DNA of 64,000 nt from Chinchilla lanigera (GCF_000276665.1 NW_004955463.1:4450082-4514081), one strand, 5' to 3'. Counted from the stretch's first letter, positions 22,370 to 33,247 are shown. The notes: a model not told the origin generated them from the sequence alone. Program-made: numbers and translations.

Positions 22370-23190
22370 AAGTCCTTCAGTTTCATATTGGTACAAATGA
22401 TAGAATCTCACTCTTTCTTTATGTATCTATGTATGTATCTATCAATCATCTATCTATAATCTATCTCCATTCATTTATTGATGAACACCTACCTTGATTC
22501 CACAGCTTGTCTATAGTGAATAATGGTACAGTAAAGATAGATGTGTATATGTTTCTTTAACCTACTAATTTCATTTTCTATAGATATATACCTCAGAGTG
22601 AGATTTCTGGATTTTATAGTAGTTTTATTTCTAGCTTTTTGAGCAACTTCCATACTGTTTTCTGTAATGGCTATACTGATTTACATTCCTATCAACAGTG
22701 TATGAGAATTCTCCTTTCCCCACATCCAGTTCGGTATTTGTTGTTCTTTTGTCATTTTGACTATAGCTAGTCTTACTGGGATAAGATGATATCATATTGT
22801 GGCTGTAATTTGCATTTCCCTGATGATTAGATGTGGAACATTTTTCCATGTGTTGTTCATTCATATATCTTGTTTTGAGAAATGTCTATTCAAGTCATTT
22901 GCCCATTTTTCAGATTATTTTTTTTCTTGCTTCTATTCTTTCTTTTTTAACTTTGGCTGTTGAGTTCTTTACATATTTAAGATGTTAATTCCTTGTGGAA
23001 TGAATAGTTCACAAATATTTTCTCCTATTTAATAAGTTCATTTCACTGTTTCCTTTGGTGTGAAAAGCTTTTTAGTTTCATGTAATCCCATTCGTCAGCT
23101 TTTTAAAATTTATTTTGGTAATATCTCAAAACCTTTGCCTGGACTACTATGTGGTTTTTAAAATTGTGCATAAATTAAGGTCTACTCTGT
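22370..23190 (-). mobile_element. L1 3' region, minus strand
   Basis: On the plus strand the antisense L1 order is clear: 'tgaacacctaccttgattcc', 'gtctatagtgaataatgg', 'cttccatactgttttctg', 'ttacattcctatcaacagtg', 'gataagatgatatcatattg', 'tttgcatttccctgatgatt', 'aaatgtctattcaagtcatttgcc', 'tgttgagttctttacata' and 'aaagctttttagtttcat'. A (TATC)-like tract at 22420-22462 interrupts it. The frame at 22631-22864 is L1 sequence. Confidence 0.85.
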
Positions 23191-24769
23191 ACAGATTTGG
23201 TTTAATGAGAATAAGTTACTTGACATCCAATAAAACTGTTAAGTTAGAAGGGATTCACTAATTTAACAAATACTTTTCAAATTCCTACTTTTTGTTAGGC
23301 CCTGTAACAGTGTTGGTCTGTGGGGCTTTATCTTGTAGTTTATAGTTCCTATTACATCCTTGCATACTCAGAGCATGGGCATTCCCACTTAAAAGACACT
23401 AAGAAAGCTGGGTTAAGATATTTATAGCCACATCTCTAGAATTCTAAAATTCCTTAGCTGTGTGTAACCAAACATCCCTCTGTGATTCTGAAACAGCTAT
23501 CACAGTACTAACTGAGTCTGTTGTCTCACAAAGTCAAACAAGGAAATCATATACAGAATGGAGGTAAAAGGGCAACTTTCTATTGGAAATATAAGAAGAA
23601 AAATGGCTCCTGGTGAGTATCTAGGAGAGGTTCCTGAAAGTGGTGTACCAGGTCCCCTGTTAGTCCAGAAATTCTCATGGATGAGCAGAGAATGTGAAGA
23701 GCTCAGTTGTTTACTGGTCACCTGTCACGGATAGTTCGGTGGGTTTAAAATGACCAGTTGGAACTCAAGCTGCCTAAACCAGTTATTCAGCATGAAGAGT
23801 TTAAACAAAATCTGAATTTTAAAGAAAAATCAATTATTCTGCATTTTAAATTCCTTGAAACTCAGGAACTTCGTAGGAAGGGACAGAATTCCATGTCATC
23901 AGAGGAAGTCCATTCTTTGTCAAAATCCTAGTCCACTGTCTTTTTAATTTTAATTCTTATCAGCATGTCTGGTCACACCACTCTATCTCAGGCCTCCTTT
24001 TCAGCTATTTATAAACTAACTAACTAAAGTTCCAGAATCTACAGTTCCAGAATCTACAAAAATAATCTATTTAGAAAATAACATTTACATAAAGGTAGAA
24101 CCATTTTCCACTCTTGGTAAAAAAATCAATTCAAACTGCAGGGGGGAATAATAATCACTAAAGTCAGTAGTAGCTTTTGTCTAATACAAATGCCATCAGC
24201 ACAATTTAAATTATAATCCCCTTTGTCAATCTGGGATTGCTGAAAATAACAATTAAGCTATTCTAAACTTGCAAGTGATCTACAAGATTGTTTTTCTATG
24301 GGCTTTATTTGCACCAACCATATAATCTAAACTGCTAATGAAATTGCACATGTAAAATTATGTCAATAAAGGAAGGAAGGACAGTTGTTTGTTGCTCTTA
24401 TCATTAGAAGTAGGAGTGGGAATGAGGGAACAGGCTTTCTGGCATTGGCAAATTGACAAATGGATAATCTTTCTTAAGGACACTATGCTTTGTAAATCTT
24501 TCCTCCATTATTTTGCCTAATTCCCAGAATGATCACTTACACCCTATTAGTATAAGGCAGTCTTAGATAAGGAATATCTATTTCTACAGCTGCTCTAGCA
24601 AGTGAATATAATTGAGAACTAGATAGGAACAATATTCTGGGATAGTATAATGGGGATGAAAAGTTTAATAATGATTTTCCTAAATTTTTTACATTTATGA
24701 AATAGGGTATTCCGTTGTCACTGGATGGTATCTTTTGATGTGTAAACACCACTGCTCTGAGGTTTGTAA
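23191..24769. other. Mostly unrecognised; 15-bp tandem duplication at 24028-24057; possible conserved element 24160-24390
   Basis: The tandem is two exact copies of AGTTCCAGAATCTAC. The AT-rich stretch 24160-24390 has no repeat resemblance and contains TAAT/CAATTA-like homeodomain words, which is a typical look for conserved developmental elements. That part is an impression only. Confidence 0.35.
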
Positions 24770-24820
24770 ACAGTATTTTGTGGGTGAAGTCTCTCACAAA
24801 ATACTGTCACAGTATTGTGG
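24770..24820. repeat. 13-bp inverted repeat plus a third partial copy
   Basis: ACAGTATTTTGTG (24770-24782) pairs perfectly with CACAAAATACTGT (24795-24807) across 12 bases. CAGTATTGTGG (24810-24820) then repeats the left arm minus two T, so direct and inverted copies sit together. No repeat family recognised. Confidence 0.9.
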
Positions 24821-26106
24821 GTGGAGGGGCTGTAGGGTGGACCTTTTGGTATGTAATTATAAGGTAAACAACTACTTCTTGTTTATAGAAAATTTGGAAC
24901 CCAGAAAAGAAATCCAAGAGTGGAACTTCCTGCTGAGACATTAGTAGGTGCCTGACAATGTTGATTAGCTGTAAGAACAGAACTCTATGTCTGATGAGAT
25001 AAAAACAAATTTTCCCCAGAACTTTCCAGAAAAAATTTTTTTCCATAGGTGATATGTGTATTTTGCTGTCCAAACAGTTGCTTTTGAAAAATTAGGAGTC
25101 ATCATCAGCTTAGGGGGAAAAATCCATTCTCTGAGCTTCTTTTTCAGGCAGGCTGGAGGAGGAAATGAGAAGGGGAATGATTTGCCTGAGCTGATGCCAC
25201 CTGGACTGGGGCCATTGTTTGTAGGAGGTGGTGCCATGTACCAGACTTTGGAACAGTCTTGTGACTTCTGTGATTTGCCATGCTCAAATTTGGTGGGGGG
25301 TGGGGGGTGGGGAATGGGGTGGGTGAGACTATACCCAAAGAGAAGGTATAATGATCACTTATCCCCAGAGGGAAAGGGTTGCATTCTGGACCAGATAGAA
25401 AGGATTCTTCCCTTTCTCTGGAGACTGAATTGGGCTTGTCTGAGGTAGGGGAAATCTTGGGGAGGCCTGTGTCTTGGGGACACTTATGGAACCTAGGTCA
25501 GAGTGCAGAGGTTGGGTTAGAGCCTGAAATTATGAGAGTACAGTTCTAAAAGCAGCTCTGAATACCATATAGCTCTACCCAGCTCTTCTGTAAAATCCTA
25601 CTATGACCCCATGAAAGGTATGATAATGCTTATTAGAAACAAACTCAGTAATCTAATTTGAAAAAAACAAAAACTAGCTTTTAATAATGGAACACTGCTC
25701 CAAACATTTAAAGCTAAGTACTTCCCATGGCAGTCACTGTCTTCCTTTGTCCTCACATGGGCCCTCATGTGTACTCCAGGCAGTCACAGAAGTCACTAGC
25801 ATGTCTCAGTGTCCAGTGCATGTCACCTCCAAGGACAGTTCATGTAGAATGGTGCCCCTTCTTCTGTGTGCACACTGACTCTTCTCTTGCCAACACCCTT
25901 CACGGGGGTAGGGGACTCATGTTCTTACAACCTTAATGCCTGCTATTAGAACCCATTCTAAAGTAACGTAAGTAATAAAATGTGTAACTGGAAACTTGCC
26001 AAACATTTGTAGAGGGCTATACCTTTCATTACGTGCTTGAAAAAAGTTTGACTTCATTTGAGTAACACTTTCCTGCTGCATCACTAAGGGGTTTCATTCT
26101 TCTATA
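24821..26106. other. No gene recognised; strong G-quadruplex motif inside
   Basis: A 130-codon plus-strand frame (25056-25448) crosses the G-rich motif at 25292-25323 and has a Gly-rich, non-family translation. I do not call it a gene. Confidence 0.45.
25292..25323 (+). other. G-quadruplex-forming motif
   Basis: Runs of G6, G6, G4, G4 and G3 separated by single T or AAT within 32 bases. This satisfies the usual four-runs-of-three rule with very short loops, which favour a stable fold on the plus strand. Confidence 0.85.
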
Positions 26107-26202
26107 TTTTATTTTAGTTTAGTTTTTTGGTACCAGGAATTGAACTCATGACCTCAGGCTTGCCAGTCAAGCGCTTATGCCACTGAGCTATATTCCCAGC
26201 CC
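26107..26202 (-). mobile_element. tRNA-derived (ID-type) SINE with target-site duplication
   Basis: On the minus strand: 'ggctgggaatatagctcagtgg' type A-box region, then 'tcatgagttcaattcctgg' B-box region, with an A-rich tail (plus strand 'ttttattttagtttag'). Flanks repeat TCTTCTATA at 26098-26106 and 26203-26211, a 9-bp target duplication. Confidence 0.9.
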
Positions 26203-26699
26203 TCTTCTATAGTTCAGAGTAAAGGTATACACAGCAGATCTTTGCAAAAGACTAGGCAGATGTTAGTTCTGACTAGCTTCCTAGATTTAGCACATTGGGG
26301 CACTGCGTTCCATTGCCTTTTTTGGTGTCACAGGACTTGATCTTCAAACAAGTGCATGAAGTGGGTCAGTCAACTCTGGATGGAAGCAAGCGAATTATTG
26401 ACATTGGGGACAAGGATGCTCGAGACACTTAAACAGTAAGTGCCCAGCTGCTTGGTAGACCTCGTGACCATGGCGGCAAAGAATGATTCCCTCAAAAGAT
26501 CCGCAAGACTCCTCTCAGCTCTTTGGCAGACTGTATAACCTGTGTGGTGCTTCTGTATCCCTCAGAATGCCACTGTGGAGACTGGCACAAAGGAAGTGAG
26601 TGAATGTGCTGGGTGAAAGGGAAAAGATAAGGTCATTGCCACCAAGGGAGCACTCTCTGTCCCAGGTGTTTGTCAACAAGCAACAGATTGAATCCTCCC
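26203..26699. other. No recognised feature
   Basis: Includes CpG-bearing words near 26390-26500 but no frame or repeat recognised. Confidence 0.45.
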
Positions 26700-26830
26700 A
26701 GTTATTAAGGGGATATGGGATCATAATCCCCATTTCACAGATGAGGAAACTGAAGCTCAGGGAATCTAATGTTTAACTTCACATGGTATGAAAATGGGGA
26801 CTAGGATTCAAACTGTGTTCCCCATATTTA
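26700..26830 (+). repeat. MIR SINE fragment
   Basis: 'ataatccccatttcacagatg' and 'aggaaactgaagctcaggg' are the MIR core, followed by 'ggattcaaactgtgttc'. Confidence 0.75.
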
Positions 26831-27261
26831 AATTCTAAAAAAGTTCACTTTTTAAAAAAAAACCTGATTAATTTCTGGAACATTCATATAATCTAGGTGA
26901 AATACAATAAAAATTGTATTTCAAGAAGAACTCATGGTAGCACTTCAAACTGCACATTTCATAGAACTGTTACCTGAGAAAAATAAAGCTTGAGTCTACT
27001 GTGCAATGCTGCAGTGGATTTGTATGGCAGGAGTGCTATGGTGTGTCTGCAAATTAAGGCTTTGGTCCCAGACACACTTACTTCTGGTAAGATATATATG
27101 TATTTTCTCACTCTGGTTCATTTTCTTCCACTTTTTGAAAACATATGTGACTCACTGCATGTGTTTTTGCTTCTGGAATGATGTTCAGAAATCACATTGT
27201 TTGCTTCAGTGGAGCCACTTGGGGAAAAAGCTATACAAATCCCATGGTAACCCCCACGATG
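26831..27261. other. No recognised feature
   Basis: A 108-codon frame starting at 27006 runs into the trinucleotide tract; it has no family signal. Confidence 0.45.
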
Positions 27262-27420
27262 TGACAATGCCACCAGCAGCAATAGCAACGCCACCATTGT
27301 CATGTCATCACCATCGTTGTCGTCAGCAGTAGCAGCAGCACCATCATCATCACCACCATCAACATCAGCAGCAGCACCATCACCATCATCATCATCATCA
27401 ACATCATCACCACTGCCAGT
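27262..27420. repeat. Trinucleotide (CAN)n tract
   Basis: About 160 bases mostly of CAT, CAC, CAG and CAA units in one phase, purest at 27325-27410. It could be read as His/Gln/Ser repeats but the surrounding frames are not coding. Confidence 0.95.
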
Positions 27421-28129
27421 GTTTCTTAGGAGAGCTGTGGTAGCTTTTCTCTTCTACTTATGAATATAACATTTATGATTTTTTCACTAATATGTTATCT
27501 TCCATAATCACCTATGCCTATTGAAAGCTCAACTATTTTAAACATAACAGGATACAGATTTCTAGGAAGCAATAACAAATACCCATGAATTTAATGGCAA
27601 AGGTTGTTAACAAACTCTTCCTTTTAATCCTTCAAATTCTTCTCCTTGTTTATTTAGAAATTATCAGCCTTCAACAATGTCTTTGAAGTTAATTTGAACA
27701 CATGCTTTTCCAACTCACTCCCACTCAATTCCCAACACACATGTGCATGTACGCACACACACATGTGCCACACACTCACTTGCTTCAATAATATTTCACT
27801 CCTGCTTATGTATTTATGTTATGTACATACAAGTGTTCTCACTTGTTGCCTATTTCTCAAGATCTCAGGTCTTGGTTAATAAGCACACAGTGAGTATCAT
27901 CTCAGTGATCTATATTATAAGAACAATCCCTGTGTTTAATAACTGTGACTAGTAGCTGAAAATATTAAGCTGATTTTCCAGACCAACCTATTAGATTTTG
28001 AGTATACAAAGACATATCATCTTTGAATATTAATGTTAAAAATTTTTTAAGAATATGTCCAAAACTGCGCTCAAAGTTTGCGACATCTTTTATTTTATGG
28101 TGGCAAATTCTTGCTATTCAATGATTGGA
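27421..28129. other. No gene recognised; CA-rich patch at 27735-27775
   Basis: The imperfect CA/TG patch has 'catgtgcatgtacgcacac'. AT-rich from 27960. Confidence 0.5.
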
Positions 28130-28260
28130 TTTTTTTTTTTTTTTTTTTTTGAGACAAGAGTCTCACTATGTAACCTAGGCTGGCCTCAAACTCACAGCAA
28201 TCCTCCTGCCTCATCCTCCTGAGTGTAGGGATTGCAGGTGTGTGACACCACCTCTGGCTA
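28130..28260 (-). mobile_element. B1-type SINE with poly-A tail
   Basis: The plus strand shows T21 (28130-28150, the tail) then 'gagacaagagtctcactatg', 'cctaggctggcctcaaactc', 'gcaatcctcctgcctcatcc' and 'gattgcaggtgtgtgacacc'. The long pure tail suggests it is younger than the other SINEs here. Confidence 0.9.
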
Positions 28261-29429
28261 TGGACTGGAGTTTTGAAAAAGGCTCCATTTAGAGGCAGGC
28301 TGTGGAGTAAAGCGAATAATCAAACTGAAAATTGAGGGGTGTGTGTGTGTGTGTGTGTGTGTATTTAAAAACAGGCTTTGACTAAAATGTAATGTTATGA
28401 TTCTCAGCAAGTAATTAAAAGTTCTAGGAATTGCATGCTATTTATGGTGTATTTTGAAAATGTATTCACAGCTGAAAAATAGAATAGCAAAATCTTTCAT
28501 TAAACAAAAAATAAAAATAAATTTTACATTTAAATTTCCTTAGATGATATGACAAGTGATATGAGTTTGAGTTAGAGTGTAGTCAAGAGTTTTTTTTTAA
28601 ACACGTTCCATAAGATCTGAAAAGACTAACATACATTGTAATAAGACTTTTTTTTTTTTTTTTTGGAGTGGATTCCAACCTAACTTTAAAGGCAATTCAA
28701 AAATAGGACTCTAGAAATATTTTGAAAAATGGCAAATGCATTACAATAAAGGCTTTTAGGCTAGTTTGTTTGAAGGTGTTACTTATTTTAATAGTCAAAT
28801 TCTAATACATTCATTTAATAGTTAGGTTAATACATGATACTCATTTCTTTCCTATCGAACTATTTTCTCCCAAATTGGAGGGCTTTGCAGATTTTAGACT
28901 AAAAATTTCCACAGTCCTTAAGAGAAAAAACCAAGTTGTATAATCTTTCTTTATTGGGTTCTTAGCTCTCTGAAACTACAAGTTCCAGAGGAACATCAAA
29001 TGTAACTCACATGGTTGAGTTGTTGGTTTTTAGGCCAATATGTGGGTCTATGCATTACATTTATAACCTTTATCAACATATCTAAGTATCCTCATATGTA
29101 AGTATCCTCATGGCCTTTTGAAGGACAATGACCTGGGAAGAAATTTCCCCAAGTGGAATCATCTCATGTGTTAGACCACTGCAAAAATAACATGATAGAG
29201 TCTGCACTGAGAAAGCCCTATTGATCCCTGCATGTATCATCCTGCCTGTCCAGCTTGAAAGACAGGTGAGCACCAAAGCATAATGCATTATCACTCCTCA
29301 AATGAAAACAGCAGTGCATTTCCTACCCTGCAAAAGTCTTCTATTCTGGACATAGAGAGGTTCTACTAACATCCAGTTTATTAGACAAGAAAATAGCACG
29401 TCAAAGGTGGGATCACTGATGACCGGGCT
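28261..29429. other. No gene recognised; (TG)n at 28339-28362 and T17 at 28648-28664
   Basis: Pure TG tract of about 12 units. The T17 run could be an orphan retrotransposon tail; the adjacent 'ggagtggattccaacc' is not a SINE I recognise. Short frames at 29082-29507 (minus) have no product. Confidence 0.5.
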
Positions 29430-29620
29430 TTTTGTTTCATCGTTGTGGGGCACTTTTGCATTGCCTGACTTTGCAGCTGTGCTATTGCGGAAATACATTG
29501 CAGCCAAATGTCGGGAAGGAATTCCCTAATTGTGCCTATGACATGATTCAGCTATTTTTAGGGTTTCAGCTGGTGTCCCTACCAGTTCCACATGATCTAG
29601 AGTATGCTCCATTTCCTTCT
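29430..29620. promoter_or_regulatory. Candidate enhancer: two CAGCTG E-boxes and a MEF2 site
   Basis: CAGCTG at 29474-29479 and 29567-29572 with CTATTTTTAG (perfect MEF2 consensus) at 29552-29561, only five bases before the second E-box. Repeat-free sequence. E-box plus MEF2 pairs are typical of muscle and some neural enhancers; activity here is inference. Confidence 0.3.
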
Positions 29621-29899
29621 ATTGAGATAATTTGGGAAGTGAGTATTGGATGGAATTTTATTCCCTGAATTACCACTAGTGCTACTTTATAATAAACAAG
29701 TTCTTAGAATTCTTTCCACTGGCCTAATACAGTTTAGTTGCCTCCTCACACTCGACGAGCACAGAGAATTAAGGAAAAATGGACTATAGAAAGCTTGAGA
29801 GTCTCTGGCTCCTATCACTTTATTAGTAACTCAAAGAGTGAGCCTAGTGAATCCACCCACACAGTAGTTTTCACTCTGGGCTCTGCAGAGAATAGGCCC

Positions 29900-30010
29900 T
29901 TCTGCTTAGACTCTCCAAGGCTGAGACTCAAAGTTTACATTTTTAACAGTCTCTCGTGTGATTCTTGCTCACTGAAGTCTGAGACCACTGCTGACAAAGC
30001 CCCACGAAAG
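29900..30010 (+). mobile_element. MER5-like hAT DNA transposon remnant
   Basis: 'ggctgagactcaaagtttac', 'atttttaacagtctctcgtg', 'tgattcttgctcactgaag' and 'tctgagaccactgctga' follow the MER5A/B pattern of non-autonomous hAT-Charlie elements. The frame at 29738-30013 overlaps it and is not a gene. Confidence 0.6.
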
Positions 30011-31095
30011 TAGGAGAAGAAATTTGAGGTTCCCAGATGTTCCAGCCCCATCCACACCCACCTATTTTGCATATAGATTCCTCTCTCTGGTTTGAAAGAA
30101 ATGCTTCTATGATGAGAAAACAAAAGGTTAGAGACATCTCATTCAGTGAAAGGAACTTTTCTCGTTCTTATCTGCAATGAGGGTGTCTTGCTGGTTAGGG
30201 TGCAAGTGAATTTGCAAGAAAGTGACTTTGTCCAGGTAACTGCAAGACATGGAAAGCCACTTACTTCATCAACCTTAGGGACACAGTTCAGTGCCTCCAG
30301 CTGCAACTGACTGGTTGATGCAGGGGTCCTGGAATTTTGGCTAGGGTACTGGGATTCACCTTTTTTCCTCAGTTGCACATCCAGGAGCCCACTATTCATC
30401 CAATTTTCAGCCTGGCCTTCAGCCCAAGAATCCCTCCTTTCAGATAAGGCTTAAAAATGTCACACACACACGCACACACACACCACACAAACATGACTAC
30501 AGAATGCATTCCACATGGTGTTTTATAGGTCACACAGAATAAAGACACTAAGATATTATAACCAGGCTATAAAACAATTTTGTATAGTGTGGTTGTTTGC
30601 TTTCCTAAATGCCTGAAGGAAGCCTTTCCTATAGCTCCCAATTTAGCAAGCAGTCTATAAGGCGAGAACAACAAAATAGACAAATAATAGATATTCAAAC
30701 TTTTAAAACCATTCAGCATTCATATGGCATGCTGTTGAATTTTTTATGTTCATTAATGCAATTCAGATAAGTCAGTATGTTAACAGTTCCAAACCCACAA
30801 AATATGGTACATAGTAACTGTCACATGTTTATTTTGCATGATTGTATATAAAGCTCCATACTACATAATCTATGAGATGTAAACAAGAAATAAAAACCTG
30901 AGTCAAGCCTTCCAGACAGACATGTAAACAGGGAAGGTGCAGAAGAGAGAAGAGTTAATGCTCAAACTAGAAATCACAATAAACACAAGGATCTGAGAGC
31001 TGTGTCATCATGTAGGAGACAATGGAAAGCCCAAATGCTTCTTTTAGCTGCTTCTTTTTCATAATAGAACATTTTGCCATGTGTCCTTTCATGTA

Positions 31096-31098
<3 letters not shown>
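30011..31098. other. No gene recognised; CA-rich tract at 30460-30492
   Basis: The CA tract is interrupted by single G and C changes. Frames at 29935-30399 (minus) lack family signal. Confidence 0.5.

Positions 31099-31134
<36 letters not shown>
31099..31134. repeat. (TG)n microsatellite
   Basis: About 18 uninterrupted TG units; the Cys/Val repeat frames over it (31022-31305) are artefacts. Confidence 0.98.
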
Positions 31135-31135
<1 letters not shown>

Positions 31136-31670
31136 ATGTCTCTGGGTGTTTGTCTCTATATATTTTTCTCCTGTTTTTGTTGCTGTTTGATAAGTTTTCA
31201 AAAGGAAAAAAAATCCTTTTGAGTACATATTCACTGGAAAATTCTAAAGTTAACTCAGAGGCATGGTTGTCAATGTACTGTGCATCTTTCAGAGATATCT
31301 TGTGAAAATACAGGCATACTTTTTTTATTTTTTAAAATGAAATATAGTACTACATAATATTTTGTGCTTGAGACCACTTAGAAGAAATTGTATGTTTAAT
31401 GGTAACATAGCATTTTATCATCCTCCCATAACTATTTTAACCTGGTCTCTACTCATAGGCACTTATGTTTTCAGTTGGTTGCTATTTTAGTAAACTCCTA
31501 GAAGTGGAATTGTTGAATATGTGTGTTATATTCCTTAATAACTGTGGCAATTTTTATATGCATAAAAACTTAAAGTCTAAAACAAATCAACATATTTACC
31601 ACTGTCCCAAGCAATCCATTCTGTAAACCCTTTAACTGCAATTACTTCCTCTTTACTTCTTATTACAGGT
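31135..31670. other. No recognised feature, AT-rich; possible LINE remnant
   Basis: The stretch near 31400-31560 ('ctcataggcacttatg', 'gaagtggaattgttgaa') resembles antisense L1 3' text but is too diverged to call. Confidence 0.35.
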
Positions 31671-32060
31671 TGTGTCTAGATATCCACTCTCCAAGCCTCA
31701 TATGCTCATAGGTGGGGCTTTTGGGTGCTAGCTGGCTCATGGCTGTGTGATGCTGGATTATAATGTGAGATACTTGGATTAAAGGTGTGTGATAACTAAA
31801 TTGGTTCAGTGTATTTCTGGGTGTGGATGGCACCAATCAATAGGCCTTTAGTCTGGGTGGAATATAAAGAAACAGAAAGAAAACAGGTTCACTCCTTCCT
31901 GCTTCCTGCCTGCCCTGCTATGGACTGTTTCTCCTCTGCTCTGCTCCTCTGCCAACTGGGACTGAAACTGCTTCAAACTATGAACTAAAATAAACCTTTC
32001 CTCCTTCAATTTGTGGATGATGGGTGTTTTGTCTCAGCAGTGAAAAAGTAGCCAAGAAAC
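31671..32060 (+). mobile_element. ERVL-MaLR-type solo LTR
   Basis: Contains 'tcatatgctcataggtgggg', 'cttcctgcttcctgcctgcc', 'ctgaaactgcttcaaac', 'tatgaactaaaataaacc' (polyadenylation signal AATAAA) and 'gtttgtctcagcag' type ending. About 390 bp. The central 'ggcaccaatcaataggcc' segment suggests a different MaLR subfamily from the other LTRs here. Confidence 0.75.
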
Positions 32061-32084
32061 TTTTTTACTATCATGTATTTTTAT

Positions 32085-32275
32085 TTTATCTTATTTATTT
32101 TGCTGTACTAGGAATTCAACTCAGGGTTTGCACACTAGGCTACACTCTCAAGCCTTTTCTTTATCTTTGAGAGTTTTGCTAAGTCAATAAATTCCCAGAC
32201 TCATACTCGTGATCTTCCTACCTTATCCTGTCAGAGAACTAGGAATATCGGTATGCACCACCGCACCTAGCTACT
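32085..32275 (-). mobile_element. B1/ID dimeric SINE (B1-dID type), diverged
   Basis: The plus strand shows the complement of the ID unit ('gctgtactaggaattcaactc', 'ctacactctcaagcc') and then of the B1 unit ('cttcctaccttatcctgtc', 'ggtatgcaccaccgcacctagc'), in the same order as 5227-5390. Confidence 0.75.
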
Positions 32276-32379
32276 GAGTACTTTTAGTTCTTTCTTTTTC
32301 ATTTGATGCAGAAAAATGATATTATTTTCTTCCACATTAAGATTTGCTTCTGTATACCCCCTTTACTGATTTCTTTGCT

Positions 32380-33217
32380 ATTACTCTTCTTTCATCCCAG
32401 ACCTTGTGTTTAGAGTATATGTCTCTTTTTCAGAAATTCCTATTTAGAAATTCTTATAGAGAGGATACTAGCTTTTGTTTGTCTTAAATATTTTTATTTC
32501 ATCTTTATATTTGAGTTAAGAAATTTGTGATATGAAATGTTCATTTTTAAGTATTGTTTGTTAGTGTAATTTCACTGTCTTCTTACTTCCATTATTGTAC
32601 TGAAGAAGTCAGCTACCTGTCTCAGTGTCACTGTTTAGTGGATGACACTTCTTTTCTCACTGATTGCTTGTAAGGAAACCATCTTATTTTCTGCTACAAT
32701 ATGATTATGTTGCACATAACTGTAAATTCTTAAAATTTAATCTTATTTAAATATGTTCACTATCGAAATGTGAAAATTGGGAAATTTTACAAAAACAGAA
32801 AATCTTAGACATTTTCAATTTAAATAGTGCCTCATTTTCATTTTCTTTATTATGCCCTCTGCAACTTTGATTTGGATTCTGTGATTCTGAATCATTTTCT
32901 TTGATATTAGGTTCTTAATGCCTTTACATTTTTTCTACTTCATTTTCTGTCTGTGTTGAATTCTAGGTGATTTCTGCAGAACTATTTTCCATCTATTTAA
33001 ATTATTTGTAAGCTTTCCTTGCTGTGTAACCTCAATATTGGATTTAATTGCAATGACTATTCTTTGTTGTTAAACATTCTTTTAGATATATTTTGAACCT
33101 CCTTTATTGATTTTATAATTGTTCATTTGTTATGTCTTATGTTTCTAAGTTTATTGTGATTTTTGTCTCTGGATATATGCCGCTTGAGGTTCTACCTTTA
33201 GTAGAACTTGAGGCCCC
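32380..33217. mobile_element. Old L1-type LINE fragment
   Basis: Follows a well-known L1M text: 'cactgtcttcttacttcc', 'ctgaagaagtcagctacc', 'gattgcttgtaagg', 'tttctgtctgtgttgaattc', 'tgatttctgcagaac', 'ttgaggttctacctttagtag' and 'acttgaggcc'. Orientation not resolved. Ends exactly where the palindrome at 33218 begins. Confidence 0.6.
33121..33215 (+). repeat. 95-bp direct duplication within L1 sequence, copy A
   Basis: Aligns without gaps to 33795-33889 with 18 differences in 95 by hand count, about 81% identity. It ends two bases before the 30-bp palindrome. Confidence 0.85.
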
Positions 33218-33247
33218 ATTTAAAAGTTTAAATTTAAACTTTTAAAT
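33218..33247. repeat. Perfect 30-bp AT-rich palindrome, no spacer
   Basis: Bases 33218-33232 are the exact reverse complement of 33233-33247; the only G and C are one per arm (G at 33226, C at 33239). The flanking bases (c and c) do not extend it. Copy B of the neighbouring duplication has no palindrome at the equivalent place. Confidence 0.95.

Noticed and set aside
25056..25448. 130-codon plus-strand open frame
   Set aside because: Gly-rich part comes from the G-quadruplex motif; no family signal. An acceptor-like 'tctttttcag' near 25146 lacks a matching donor.
31022..31305. Cys/Val-rich frames
   Set aside because: Translation of the (TG)n tract.
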